Source: Roseomonas gilardii (lineage in GTDB: Bacteria; Pseudomonadota; Alphaproteobacteria; Acetobacterales; Acetobacteraceae). Taken from it: a stretch of DNA of 64,000 nt. Positions 1 to 8,247 of the stretch are shown piece after piece (position 1 is the stretch's first letter; the number at the start of each line of letters is the position of its first letter). Both the position numbers and the translations under genes were made by a program. The notes under the pieces are model-generated. The model was not told the origin of the DNA, ran no database searches, and saw only the letters and a list, made by a program, of their open reading frames with translations. Location of the stretch: NCBI RefSeq assembly GCF_001941945.1, contig NZ_CP015584.1, positions 558,001 to 622,000 of the forward strand, written 5' to 3'.

Positions 1-189
1 GGCGCCGGCGAGGTAGCCGATGCCTTCCTCCTCGGTGGTCAGCACGACGGAATGGATCGTCTCGTCGGCCTCGGCCATGCGGATGGCGGTGGCATGGCCG
101 GCATCCGGCACATAGACCAGGTGCCGGATCTTCGCGGCCTTCAGGACGTCGAACACGTCCTTCTGCCAGGCCGGCGCTTCGGAACCCAT
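1..189 (-). CDS. TPP-binding sulfopyruvate/phosphonopyruvate decarboxylase-like alpha subunit (5' part only)
   Basis: Only the first 63 codons are in the window; the rest lies to the left. The start ATG at 189 is preceded on the minus strand by GAGGAAAC, a good ribosome-binding site. The translated N terminus reads like the Pyr domain of ComD/phosphonopyruvate decarboxylase alpha-type thiamine-diphosphate enzymes: a segment HLVYVPDAGHATAI around residues 23-36, followed by TTEEEGIGYLAGA around residues 51-63, which carries the conserved glutamate that activates TPP in this fold. Such enzymes decarboxylate 2-oxo acids and usually need a beta-subunit partner, which would be outside the window. 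It diverges from the LysR gene at 304 and may be regulated by it. Substrate cannot be inferred from this fragment. Confidence 0.72.
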   Translation of the reverse strand, partial: MGSEAPAWQKDVFDVLKAAKIRHLVYVPDAGHATAIRMAEADETIHSVVLTTEEEGIGYLAGA

Positions 190-280
190 CGTTTCCTCCT
201 CTCGGGCGGAAGGCGCCCTTTCTCTCCCGCCTTCCTAGAGGATCATGTAGACCTTACAGAATTATAATGTGATGCAAGGA

Positions 281-299
281 GATATAGCGGATTTATATC
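281..299. promoter_or_regulatory. Candidate LysR operator in its own promoter
   Basis: GATATAGCGGATTTATATC sits directly upstream of the LysR start codon at 304. GATATA and TATATC are perfect inverted arms around a 7-base centre. A closely related sequence recurs at 1229-1248, before the acyl-CoA dehydrogenase operon. Autoregulation plus control of that operon is inference. Confidence 0.5.
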
Positions 300-303
300 C
301 ATC

Positions 304-1230
304 ATGGACCTCCGTCAGCTCAATACCTTCATTCATGTTTCCGAACTCGGCAGCCTCAGCAAGGCCTCCGACCGGCTCCGGATCGCCCAGCCGGCGCTCA
401 GCCGGCAGATCCGGCTGCTGGAGGAGGAGCTGAAAGTACCGCTCTTCATCCGGCACGGACGCGGCATGGTGCTGACCCGGGCGGGAGAGATGTTGCGCGA
501 CCGTGTCGGTGGCATCCTGCGGCAGATCGAGGAGACACGGACGGATCTCCTGCAAGAAGCGGAGGCGGTGCGCGGCCAGGTGATCTTCGGCGTCCCTCCG
601 ACCGTGGGTGACGTGCTTGCCACGCGGCTGATCGAGAGCTTCCTCAGGCTCTATCCCGATGTCCGACTGCGCGTGGTGACGGCCTTCAGCGGCTATCTGC
701 TCGAATGGCTGCACAGCGGCGATCTGGACATCGCCGTGGTCTATGGGGCGGAGCAGGGCGCGAATATTCGCTTCACACCTCTGCTGATGGAGAATCTCTA
801 TCTGATCACCGCCGCGGAAGGCGGAACGCTGCCGCATCATGCGGTGCCTTTCGACCAGCTCGCCAGCCACGACCTCATCCTGCCCGGCCCGCAGCACGGG
901 CTGCGCATCCTGCTGGAGAGGGAGGCGGGGAAGAGGGGCCTTTCCTTGCGCATCCCAGTGGAAGCCGATGCGCTACAGATCCTCAAAGGGTTGGTGGCCC
1001 GGGGACTCGGCTCGACGGTGCTGCCCCTCGCTTCCGTACACCAGGAGGTCTCGGCGGGGCTGCTCGCGGCATCGCCGGTCGTAGACCCGCATCTCTCGCG
1101 GAAGTTGGTCGTCGCCCTACCACAGGGCCGTCGGGCCTCCATCGCGGTGCAGCATTTCGACAAGGTCCTGCGGCGGGAGGTGGCGCTGATGGTCGAGGAG
1201 AATGTCTGGGAGGGAAAGCTCCTGGGATGA
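304..1230 (+). CDS. LysR-family transcriptional regulator
   Basis: Full-length LTTR of 308 residues. The N-terminal winged helix-turn-helix spans about residues 1-60 (MDLRQLNTFIHVSELGSLSK start, then the typical AQPALSRQIRLLEEEL helix), followed by the linker helix and an effector-binding domain of two Rossmann-like lobes (about 90-300). It is divergent from the TPP-enzyme gene and lies just upstream of the acyl-CoA dehydrogenase/EtfBA/hydratase/CoA-transferase operon in the same direction, which makes that operon the most likely target. Its stop codon overlaps the second copy of the candidate operator. The inducer is unknown but is likely to be a carboxylate or CoA-ester precursor handled by the operon. 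Confidence 0.92.
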   Translation: MDLRQLNTFIHVSELGSLSKASDRLRIAQPALSRQIRLLEEELKVPLFIRHGRGMVLTRAGEMLRDRVGGILRQIEETRTDLLQEAEAVRGQVIFGVPPTVGDVLATRLIESFLRLYPDVRLRVVTAFSGYLLEWLHSGDLDIAVVYGAEQGANIRFTPLLMENLYLITAAEGGTLPHHAVPFDQLASHDLILPGPQHGLRILLEREAGKRGLSLRIPVEADALQILKGLVARGLGSTVLPLASVHQEVSAGLLAASPVVDPHLSRKLVVALPQGRRASIAVQHFDKVLRREVALMVEENVWEGKLLG

Positions 1231-1248
1231 TATAGCGATTTGGTATAG
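1229..1248. promoter_or_regulatory. Second candidate LysR site upstream of the acyl-CoA dehydrogenase operon
   Basis: GATATAGCGATTTGGTATAG shares GATATAGCG followed by ATTT with the site at 281-299. It begins inside the LysR stop codon and lies about 90 bases before the operon's first start codon at 1340. Confidence 0.5.
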
Positions 1249-1339
1249 ATGTTCGAAAAGAATTATCGTTGGAAGGGGGTCTTCCGTCGCGCATGATGGC
1301 CGCCTAGCCAGTTGCCGCTGGAAACAGGGTGGAAGCGCC

Positions 1340-2503
1340 ATGAACGAGATGCAGATCGATTCCCATTCGGAGATCCGCGAGGAGGTCGCCAAGCTTTGCG
1401 CGCGGTTTCCCGGCGAGTACTGGCGCAAGCTGGACGAGGTGCGCGGCTATCCGACCGAGTTCGTGCAAGCGCTGACCGAGGCGGGCTACCTGGGTGCGCT
1501 GATTCCCGAGGAATATGGCGGAGCCGGGCTCGGCCTCTCGGCGGCGGCGGCGATCCTGGAGGAGGTGCAGCACCAGGGCTGCAACGGCGCGGCCTGCCAC
1601 GCGCAGATGTACATTATGGGGACGATCCTACGGCACGGGAACGAGGCGCAGAAGCAAAAGTACCTACCTGGCATCGCCGATGGCAGTCTGCGCTTGCAGG
1701 CCTTCGGCGTGACCGAGCCGACCAGCGGCACCGACACCACGGCACTGCGCACCGTGGCCCGGCGCGAGGGCGACAAGTATATCGTCAACGGCCAGAAGAT
1801 CTGGACCTCGCGCGCCGAGCATTCCGACCTGATGCTGCTGCTGGCGCGCACCACGCCGCGCGACCAAGTAGCGAAGAAGACCGAGGGGCTGTCCACCTTC
1901 ATCGTGGACATGCGCGAGGTGCTGGGCAAAGGCCTGACCATTCGGCCGATCCGCACCATGATGAACCACAACACCTGCGAGGTGTTCTTCGATAACATGG
2001 AGGTCCCGGCCGAGAACCTCGTTGGCGAGGAAGGCAAGGGCTTCCGCTACGTCCTGGACGGCATGAACGCGGAGCGGTTGCTGATCGCGAGCGAGTGCAT
2101 CGGCGACGCCAAGTGGTTCATCGAAAAGGCTGTGACCTACTCCAAGGAGCGCGTGCTGTTCGGCCGGCCCATCGGTGCCAATCAGGGCGTGCAGTTCCCG
2201 ATCGCTCGCGCCTATGCGCAGATGCGCGCCGCCGAGGCCATTGTGCACAAGGGGCTGGCGAAGTTCGAGGCAGGCGAGCGCCCGGGCGAGGAAGCCAATA
2301 TGGGCAAGATGTTGGCGGCCGAGGCGAGCTGGGCGGCCGGCGAGGCCTGCGTGCAGACCTATGGCGGCTTCGGCTTCGCCGAGGAATATGACATCGAGCG
2401 CAAGTTCCGCGAGACGCGCCTGTATCAGGTGGCGCCGATCAGCACGAACCTGATCCTGTCCTATCTGGGCGAGCATGTGCTGGGGATGCCGCGCAGCTAC
2501 TGA
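1340..2503 (+). CDS. Acyl-CoA dehydrogenase family flavoenzyme
   Basis: 387 residues, normal length. FAD-dependent alpha,beta-dehydrogenation of an acyl-CoA in the cytoplasm is the family reaction; electrons would go to the EtfBA encoded next. Visible marks: N-terminal helical domain (1-120), the beta-domain signature FGVTEPTSGTD (122-132), and C-terminal YGGFGFAEEYDIER (341-354). The usual C-terminal catalytic Glu position reads LYQVAPIS (361-368) with no Glu, but Glu245 in GMNAERLLIA matches the helix-G base used by isovaleryl-CoA and long-chain enzymes, so it is probably active. The start at ATG 1340 was chosen over upstream in-frame codons because homology begins there and GGTGGAAG lies just before it. 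Acyl chain specificity is unknown. Confidence 0.9.
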   Translation: MNEMQIDSHSEIREEVAKLCARFPGEYWRKLDEVRGYPTEFVQALTEAGYLGALIPEEYGGAGLGLSAAAAILEEVQHQGCNGAACHAQMYIMGTILRHGNEAQKQKYLPGIADGSLRLQAFGVTEPTSGTDTTALRTVARREGDKYIVNGQKIWTSRAEHSDLMLLLARTTPRDQVAKKTEGLSTFIVDMREVLGKGLTIRPIRTMMNHNTCEVFFDNMEVPAENLVGEEGKGFRYVLDGMNAERLLIASECIGDAKWFIEKAVTYSKERVLFGRPIGANQGVQFPIARAYAQMRAAEAIVHKGLAKFEAGERPGEEANMGKMLAAEASWAAGEACVQTYGGFGFAEEYDIERKFRETRLYQVAPISTNLILSYLGEHVLGMPRSY

Positions 2504-2591
2504 GGCGGTTCTAGCCAGCGGGGCAGAGTGCAGGTGGCAGGGCTGCCGCTACCGGGCGGGACCGCGGCCGTAGGGAAGAAAGCGAAACACG

Positions 2592-3341
2592 ATGAAGCTA
2601 CTGGTGCCCGTGAAGCGGGTGGTGGACTACAACGTGAAGGTACGCGTGAAGTCGGACGGGAGTGGCGTCGAGACGGCGAACGTCAAGATGTCGATGAACC
2701 CGTTCGACGAGATCGCGGTCGAGGAAGCGGTGCGGCTGAAGGAGCGTGGCATCGCGAGCGAGATCGTGGCGGTCTCGGTGGGCCCGGCGCAGGCGCAGGA
2801 GCAGATCCGCACGGCGCTGGCGATGGGGGCTGACCGCGGTATCCTGGTGGAGCAGGAGGGCGCGGTGGAGCCGCTGGCGGTGGCGCGGATCCTCAAGGCG
2901 CTGGCCGAGCGCGAGCAGCCGGGGCTGATCGTGCTGGGCAAGCAGGCGATCGACGACGACATGAACGCCACGGGGCAGATGCTGGCGGCGCTGCTGGGCT
3001 GGGGGCAGGGGACCTTCGCGAGCAAGGTGGAGGTGGCCGACGGCGTGGCGAAGGTCACGCGCGAGATCGATGGCGGGCTGGAGACGGTGTCGCTGAAGCT
3101 GCCGGCGGTGGTGACCACGGACCTGCGGCTGAACGAGCCGCGCTATGCCTCGCTGCCCAACATCATGAAGGCGCGCAAGAAGCCGATCGAGACGGTGAAG
3201 CCGTCGGATCTGGGGGTGGATGCGAGCCCGCGGCTGACGGTGCTGAAGGTGGAGGAGCCGGCGAAGCGCCAGGCGGGGGTGAAGGTGGGCTCGGTGGCCG
3301 AGCTGGTGGACAAGCTGCGCAACGAAGCAAAAGTCATTTGA
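2592..3341 (+). CDS. etfB: Electron transfer flavoprotein subunit beta
   Basis: 249 residues. It binds AMP and forms the EtfAB heterodimer that accepts electrons from acyl-CoA dehydrogenases and passes them to ETF:ubiquinone oxidoreductase. Recognisable features are the [20 protein letters not shown] start, the [20 protein letters not shown] segment near residue 35, [18 protein letters not shown] near 115, and the ETF-beta signature region with [12 protein letters not shown] and [20 protein letters not shown] (about 152-195). A purine-rich GGGAAGAAAGCG precedes the start. It lies 88 bases after the acyl-CoA dehydrogenase and 16 bases before etfA, so it is co-transcribed. This looks like a dedicated copy; whether the genome has a second, housekeeping pair cannot be seen here. 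Confidence 0.96.
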   Translation: MKLLVPVKRVVDYNVKVRVKSDGSGVETANVKMSMNPFDEIAVEEAVRLKERGIASEIVAVSVGPAQAQEQIRTALAMGADRGILVEQEGAVEPLAVARILKALAEREQPGLIVLGKQAIDDDMNATGQMLAALLGWGQGTFASKVEVADGVAKVTREIDGGLETVSLKLPAVVTTDLRLNEPRYASLPNIMKARKKPIETVKPSDLGVDASPRLTVLKVEEPAKRQAGVKVGSVAELVDKLRNEAKVI

Positions 3342-3357
3342 GCGGGGGTGATCTGAG

Positions 3358-4308
3358 ATGAGTATCCCGGTGAGCATCCTGGTCCTGGCCGACCATGACG
3401 GCAGCCACGTCAACCAGCCGACCCGCTCGGCGATCGCGGCGGCCCGGAAGCTGGCCCAGGCGGCGGGCGGCGAGGTGCACCTGCTGGTCTCGGGGGCGGC
3501 GGCGGTGGCGCAGTCCGCCACGGCGATCGCGGGCATCGCGAAGGTGCTGCATGCCGAGGGCGACGGGCACATGCTGGCCGAGCCGCTCTCGGCGCTGCTG
3601 GTGGAGCTTGCGCCGGGCTACACGCACCTGCTGGCCCCGGCCACGGCGGTGGGCAAGAACGTGATGCCGCGCGCGGCCGCGCTGCTGGACGTGCAGCCGG
3701 TCTCCGACATCTCGGACGTGGTGGATGCCGAAACCTTCGTGCGGCCGATCTATGCGGGCAACGCGCTGGCAACCGTGCGCTCGGCGGATGCGAAGAAGGT
3801 GGTGACGGTGCGGGCGGCCTCCTTCGACCCGGTGGCGGCCGAAGGCGGCACGGCGTCGGTGGAGAGCGTGGCGGCGGTGGCCGATCCGGGGGTGTCGTCC
3901 TTCGTGGGCGCCGAGATCGCCAAGAGCGAGCGTCCGGAGCTGACGGCGGCGCGGGTGGTGATCTCGGGCGGCCGGGCGATGGGGTCGGCGGAGAACTTCG
4001 CGATCCTGGACAAGCTGGCCGACCGGCTGGGGGCGGCGGTGGGGGCGAGCCGGGCCGCGGTGGATGCGGGCTATGCGCCCAACGACCACCAGGTGGGCCA
4101 GACCGGCAAGATCGTGGCGCCGGAGCTCTACATGGCCTTCGGCATCTCAGGGGCCATCCAGCACCTGGCGGGGATGAAGGACAGCAAGGTGATCGTGGCC
4201 GTCAACAAGGACGAGGAGGCGCCGATCTTCCAGGTCGCCGACTACGGCCTCGTCGGCGACCTCTTCTCCGTCGTCCCGGAACTCGAAGCCGCTCTCGGCA
4301 AGGGCTGA
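3358..4308 (+). CDS. etfA: Electron transfer flavoprotein subunit alpha
   Basis: 316 residues, the usual size. The N-terminal domain I (1-190) resembles EtfB; the C-terminal FAD-binding domain contains ISGGRAMGS (about 202-210), the signature [20 protein letters not shown] (about 246-265) and the closing [20 protein letters not shown]. It carries the redox-active FAD of the ETF dimer. The start ATG at 3358 follows GGGGGTGATCTGAG. The gene follows etfB by 16 bases and is followed by a hydratase gene 60 bases on, which supports a single operon for activation and oxidation of one substrate. Nothing appears truncated. Confidence 0.96.
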   Translation: MSIPVSILVLADHDGSHVNQPTRSAIAAARKLAQAAGGEVHLLVSGAAAVAQSATAIAGIAKVLHAEGDGHMLAEPLSALLVELAPGYTHLLAPATAVGKNVMPRAAALLDVQPVSDISDVVDAETFVRPIYAGNALATVRSADAKKVVTVRAASFDPVAAEGGTASVESVAAVADPGVSSFVGAEIAKSERPELTAARVVISGGRAMGSAENFAILDKLADRLGAAVGASRAAVDAGYAPNDHQVGQTGKIVAPELYMAFGISGAIQHLAGMKDSKVIVAVNKDEEAPIFQVADYGLVGDLFSVVPELEAALGKG

Positions 4309-4368
4309 GCGGGGAAGCGGACGACCCCAGCACGCGATACCAGGAACGAAGAAAGGGAGCGGACAAGG

Positions 4369-5223
4369 ATGGCAGAAGAACTGGACCTCGAATCCTGGAT
4401 CGGCCGGAGCGAGGCACGCACCGACTATCTCGCCGCCGGCCCGGTGGAGCGCCTCGCCGCCACGCTGGACCGCGAGGAGCCGCCGCTGCGCGACGGCGAT
4501 GCGGTGCCGCCGCTGTCGCACTGGCTGATGTTTCTGCCCGATGCGCGCCAGTCGCAGCTCGGGCCGGACGGTCATCCGGCGCGGGGCGGCTTCTTGCCAC
4601 CGGTCAACGACCTGCCGCGCCGCATGTGGGCCGGCGGCCGCCTGGAGTTCCGCGCGCCGCTGCGCGTGGGCAGCCTGTTGAGCCGTACCTCCACCATCGA
4701 TCAGGTGAAGCGCCGCGAGGGCAGTGCGGGACCGCTGGTCTTCGTCACCGTCCGCCACGAGATCCGCGAGGCGGACCGGGACGAGGTGCTGCTGCGCGAG
4801 GAGCACGACATCGTCTATCGCGGCCTGGAGGCCCCGGCCGCCCGCGCCGCGCCGGAGGCACCGCCACCCGGGCAGTGGCAGCGCAGCTTGGTGCCGGACC
4901 CGGTGCTGCTGTTCCGCTACTCGGCGCTGACCTTCAACGGCCACCGCATCCATTATGACCGGCCCTATGTGACGCAGGAGGAGGGCTATCCTGGCCTGAT
5001 CGTGCACGGGCCGCTGATCGCCACGCTGCTGCTGGACCTGACGCGGCGCGAGGCGCCGGATTCGCGGGTGGCCGCCTTTTCCTTCCGCGCTGTCTCGCCG
5101 ATCTTCGACGGCGCGCCGCTGCACCTGCATGGTTCGCCGCCCGGCGCGGATGGCGCGTCGCAACTCTGGGCCACCAATGCCCAGGGCGGGCTGGCCATGC
5201 GCGCGGAGGCACGTTTCGCATGA
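4369..5223 (+). CDS. Double-hotdog MaoC/FAS1-type acyl-CoA hydratase (mesaconyl-C4-CoA hydratase-like)
   Basis: 284 residues composed of two fused hotdog units: an N-terminal FAS1-like dehydratase unit (about 10-150, including GGFLPPVNDLPRRMWAGG near 68-85) and a C-terminal MaoC unit (about 175-284) with the catalytic-loop pattern FNGHRIHYDRPYVTQEEGYP and then LIVHGPLIATLLLD. In this family a His/Asp pair in the HRIHYD loop hydrates an enoyl-CoA; the closest named relatives by motif are mesaconyl-C4-CoA and itaconyl-CoA hydratases. Its place after acyl-CoA dehydrogenase and EtfBA suits hydration of the enoyl-CoA they make. AAGGGAGCGG precedes the start. The stop overlaps the start of the next gene (ATGA), so the two are translationally coupled. 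The exact substrate is not assignable. Confidence 0.85.
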   Translation: MAEELDLESWIGRSEARTDYLAAGPVERLAATLDREEPPLRDGDAVPPLSHWLMFLPDARQSQLGPDGHPARGGFLPPVNDLPRRMWAGGRLEFRAPLRVGSLLSRTSTIDQVKRREGSAGPLVFVTVRHEIREADRDEVLLREEHDIVYRGLEAPAARAAPEAPPPGQWQRSLVPDPVLLFRYSALTFNGHRIHYDRPYVTQEEGYPGLIVHGPLIATLLLDLTRREAPDSRVAAFSFRAVSPIFDGAPLHLHGSPPGADGASQLWATNAQGGLAMRAEARFA

Positions 5224-6386
5224 CGGGCCCTCTCGCCGGCCGGGCAGCCCCACGCAAACCCCTTGAAGGGCTGCTGGTCGTCTCGCTGGAACAGGCGGTG
5301 GCCGCGCCCTACTGCTCATCCCGCCTCGCCGATGCGGGCGCGCGGGTCATCAAGATCGAGCGGCCGGAGGGAGATTTCGCGCGCGGCTACGACGCTGCGG
5401 TGCATGGGCTGTCGAGCTATTTCGTCTGGCTGAACCGAGGCAAGCAGAGCCTCGTCGCGGATATCAAGGACCCTGGCGACGCCGCCCTGCTGCACCGCAT
5501 GCTGGCGCGAGCCGACGTCTTCATCCAGAACCTCGCGCCCGGTGCGGCCGCGCGCGCCGGTTTCGGCGCCGAGGAACTGCGAGCGCGCTATCCGCGCCTG
5601 ATCACCGTGGACATCACCGGCTACGGCTCGGGCAACGCCTATCAGGACATGAAGGCCTACGACCTGCTGGTGCAGGCGGAAAGCGGCCTCGCCTCGATCA
5701 CCGGGCATCCGGCGGGGCCGGGGCGGGTGGGCGTCTCCGCCTGCGACATCGCCTGCGGCATGGCGGCCCATGCGGCGGTGCTGGAGGCCCTGATCTCCCG
5801 CTCCCTGACCGGCGAGGGCACGCGGCTGGAGGTCAGCCTGTTCGACGGCATGGCGGACTGGATGAACGTGCCGCTGCTCTACTACGAAGGCACGGGCAAG
5901 GTGCCGCCGCGCGTTGGCCTCGCGCATCCCTCGATCTGCCCCTACGGCGCCTTTGCCCTGGCCGATGGCAGCCTCGTGCTGATCTCAATCCAGAACGAGC
6001 GGGAATGGGCCGCCTTCTGCGCCGTGGTGCTGGAGGAGCCGGAACTGCCGCGCCAGCCGGGCTACGAGAGCAACAACGCCCGCGTCGCCAACCGACCCGA
6101 GGTCGATGCCCGCGTGGCGCGCGCCTTCGCGGGGCTGACGCGCGAGCAGGCGGCGGAGCGCCTGAACCGCGCGAAGACGGCCTATGGCTTCGTCAACGAA
6201 CTGCCGGCCCTGTCCGACCATCCGGCGCTGCGCCGCGTGCCGGTCGCGACGCCGGGGGGCGAGGCCTCAATCGTCGCGCCCCCGGCGCTGCGTGACGGTC
6301 TGGCGCCGGAACTGGGTCCGGTCCCGGCCATCGGCGAGCATAGTGGCATGATTCGCGAGGAGTTCGTCGGCCTGCCCGCCTCGTAA
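5220..6386 (+). CDS. CaiB/BaiF family III CoA-transferase
   Basis: 388 residues, normal for one-subunit family III transferases that move CoA between carboxylates through an aspartyl-CoA anhydride. Visible marks are the N-terminal GLLVVSLEQAVAAPYCSSRLADAGARVIKIE-type fold (split here: LEQAVAAPYCSSRLADAGAR near 22-41, VIKIERPEGDFAR near 42-54), LNRGKQSLVADIKD, and a probable catalytic Asp in VSACDIACGMAAHAAVLEAL near residue 178. The start overlaps the hydratase stop by four bases. It ends the LysR-controlled operon and presumably activates the substrate. The 59-base gap to the tannase gene and that gene's own strong ribosome site suggest a separate unit follows. Confidence 0.9.
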   Translation: MTGPLAGRAAPRKPLEGLLVVSLEQAVAAPYCSSRLADAGARVIKIERPEGDFARGYDAAVHGLSSYFVWLNRGKQSLVADIKDPGDAALLHRMLARADVFIQNLAPGAAARAGFGAEELRARYPRLITVDITGYGSGNAYQDMKAYDLLVQAESGLASITGHPAGPGRVGVSACDIACGMAAHAAVLEALISRSLTGEGTRLEVSLFDGMADWMNVPLLYYEGTGKVPPRVGLAHPSICPYGAFALADGSLVLISIQNEREWAAFCAVVLEEPELPRQPGYESNNARVANRPEVDARVARAFAGLTREQAAERLNRAKTAYGFVNELPALSDHPALRRVPVATPGGEASIVAPPALRDGLAPELGPVPAIGEHSGMIREEFVGLPAS

Positions 6387-6445
6387 CGGCACGGCAGACC
6401 GGGTGTGACAGGGGCGGCAAGCCCCGGACTGGGAGGAAAGCAATC

Positions 6446-8164
6446 GTGAAGAAAGACATGGCGGCGCCGGAGACCTCCGAAGGCCCTGGCGGCCGGACGG
6501 GTTCCGGGAAGGTGGGACGGACCTTCCTTCCGGGATGTCTCGGTGTCTTGCTGGCGGGAGGCGTGCTGGCCCTGGGCGCCACCCCCGCGACGGCGGCGGA
6601 TAGCGCGACGGAATGCGCGAAGCTCACCGGAATGGCCATCCCCGCCTCGGCGATCGCCCTGCCGACCGGTGGGGCCACGGTGCTTTCCGCCCAGTTCGTG
6701 CAGACCGGTGAGACCGGCGGACCGGGTGATTCCTATTGTCGCGTGCTGGGCCGGATCACGCCCGACGCGGCCACGGCTACCACGGGCACACCCGAGATCA
6801 ACTTCCAGCTCAACCTGCCCGCACGCTGGAATGGCAAGGCCCTGCAGATGGGCGGCGGCGGCTACAACGGCACGGTCGTGACCGGTACCACCTCCGTGTC
6901 CTTCACCCGATCCACCCCGCCGCTCTACCAGGGCTATGCGACCTACGGCTCGGATTCCGGCCATGTCGGTCTCAGCACCAGCGGCGATTTCGGGGCGAAT
7001 GCCGGGGCACTGCGGAACTTCGCCTACGAGCACCTGAAGAAGACGCATGATGCCGCCTTCGCGCTCATCGAGGCACATTACGGGCGCCGGCCGGACCGCT
7101 CCTATTTCGGCGGCGCCTCGACCGGCGGGCGGGAGGGGATGACCGTCGTCCAGCGCTTCCCTGCGGATTATGACGGCGTCATCGCGAATGCACCGGCCAT
7201 CTATTTCTGGGGCATGCGGCTGATCGGCGTGCGCATCGGCCAGGCGGCCTATGGCCCATCGCACGGCTATGTCTCCACGGCGAAGTTCGACCTGCTCCGC
7301 GAGGCGGTGCTGCAGGCCTGCGATGCCCAGGATGGCGCTGCCGACGGGATGGTCAGCGACGTTGCATCCTGCCGTGGCCGGCATGACGAGATCCTGGCAT
7401 CGCTGCGCTGCAAGCCGGGCGCGAACGACACCGCCCGCTGCCTCACCGAGCCGGAGATCGGTACGGTCCGCGCGATCGAGGATGACCTCGTCCTTCCCTA
7501 TCCGCTCGCCTATGGTGTCACCCGCTATCCCGGCTACACCCTGCTTCAGGGCGCGGATTTCGCCCGTGGTCTCGGGATGGGCAGCACGGCGGCGCGCGCG
7601 CCCGTGCCGAACAGCGCCGAGCATGGCTACCTCTATGCTCAGGGCGACGCCTATCTGCGCTATTTCGTCACCGGCGACATGTCTACCGACGCCCTGGAAT
7701 TCGACCTCGCCCATCCGGGCCGCTACCAGGACCGCCTCGTGGAGCTGTCCGGCCTGATCGGAGCGATGAACCCGGACACCACGGCCTTCCAGGCGCGCGG
7801 CGGCAAGCTGATCGTGTTGCAGGGCCTTGCGGACGATGCCGTCAGCTCGAATGGAACCGAGGCCTATTACCGCGACCAGGTCGCCCGCTACGGCCAGGAA
7901 AAGGTGGATGCCTTCTTCCGCCTCTACATGGTCCCCGGCTTCGGGCATGGGCGCGGCACCTTCGTGCCGTCTTGGGATGCGGTCGGCGCGCTGGACGAAT
8001 GGGTGACCAAGGGCACCACGCCGGGCGTCCTGGTGGGGCGCGACGTGAACGCAGCCACCGCCGGCCGCGCGCGTCCGCTCTGCCCCTATCCCGGCTATCC
8101 GCGGCGGCAGGGCGAGGGCGACATGAACGCCGCCGGCAGCTTCGCCTGCGTATCAAGCCAATAG
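6446..8164 (+). CDS. Secreted tannase/feruloyl-esterase family hydrolase
   Basis: 572 residues with a GTG start at 6446, six bases after GGGAGGAAAG; an ATG four codons later is an alternative. A long charged n-region, a hydrophobic core around residues 32-48 and ATAA at about 49-52 form a signal peptide, so the enzyme acts outside the cytoplasm. Catalytic marks of the tannase fold: nucleophile motif GASTGGREGM (about 226-235), an acidic site in LQGLADDAVSS, and a C-terminal histidine in VPGFGHGRG. The family cleaves ester bonds of gallate, ferulate and related aromatic acids. The downstream convergent gene is an FUSC-type exporter, which fits aromatic-acid chemistry. A strong terminator follows at 8183. 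The true ester is unknown. Confidence 0.87.
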   Translation: MKKDMAAPETSEGPGGRTGSGKVGRTFLPGCLGVLLAGGVLALGATPATAADSATECAKLTGMAIPASAIALPTGGATVLSAQFVQTGETGGPGDSYCRVLGRITPDAATATTGTPEINFQLNLPARWNGKALQMGGGGYNGTVVTGTTSVSFTRSTPPLYQGYATYGSDSGHVGLSTSGDFGANAGALRNFAYEHLKKTHDAAFALIEAHYGRRPDRSYFGGASTGGREGMTVVQRFPADYDGVIANAPAIYFWGMRLIGVRIGQAAYGPSHGYVSTAKFDLLREAVLQACDAQDGAADGMVSDVASCRGRHDEILASLRCKPGANDTARCLTEPEIGTVRAIEDDLVLPYPLAYGVTRYPGYTLLQGADFARGLGMGSTAARAPVPNSAEHGYLYAQGDAYLRYFVTGDMSTDALEFDLAHPGRYQDRLVELSGLIGAMNPDTTAFQARGGKLIVLQGLADDAVSSNGTEAYYRDQVARYGQEKVDAFFRLYMVPGFGHGRGTFVPSWDAVGALDEWVTKGTTPGVLVGRDVNAATAGRARPLCPYPGYPRRQGEGDMNAAGSFACVSSQ

Positions 8165-8182
8165 CGGCCAGCGCCGGACATC

Positions 8183-8220
8183 GCCATTCCGCGCGGTTCC
8201 TCGATGCGCGGAATGGCTTT
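8183..8220 (+). terminator. Rho-independent terminator of the tannase gene
   Basis: GCCATTCCGCGC (8183-8194) and GCGCGGAATGGC (8206-8217) form a perfect 12-bp stem with an 11-base loop, followed by TTT. It lies 18 bases after the tannase stop, between convergent genes. Confidence 0.85.
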
Positions 8221-8247
8221 CGCCCTGGGCCCCGGAGGCTTGGCCCG

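Noticed and set aside
6182-7948. A 588-codon minus-strand open frame opposite the tannase gene
   Set aside because: No domain; the plus-strand gene has a signal peptide, catalytic motifs and a matching terminator.
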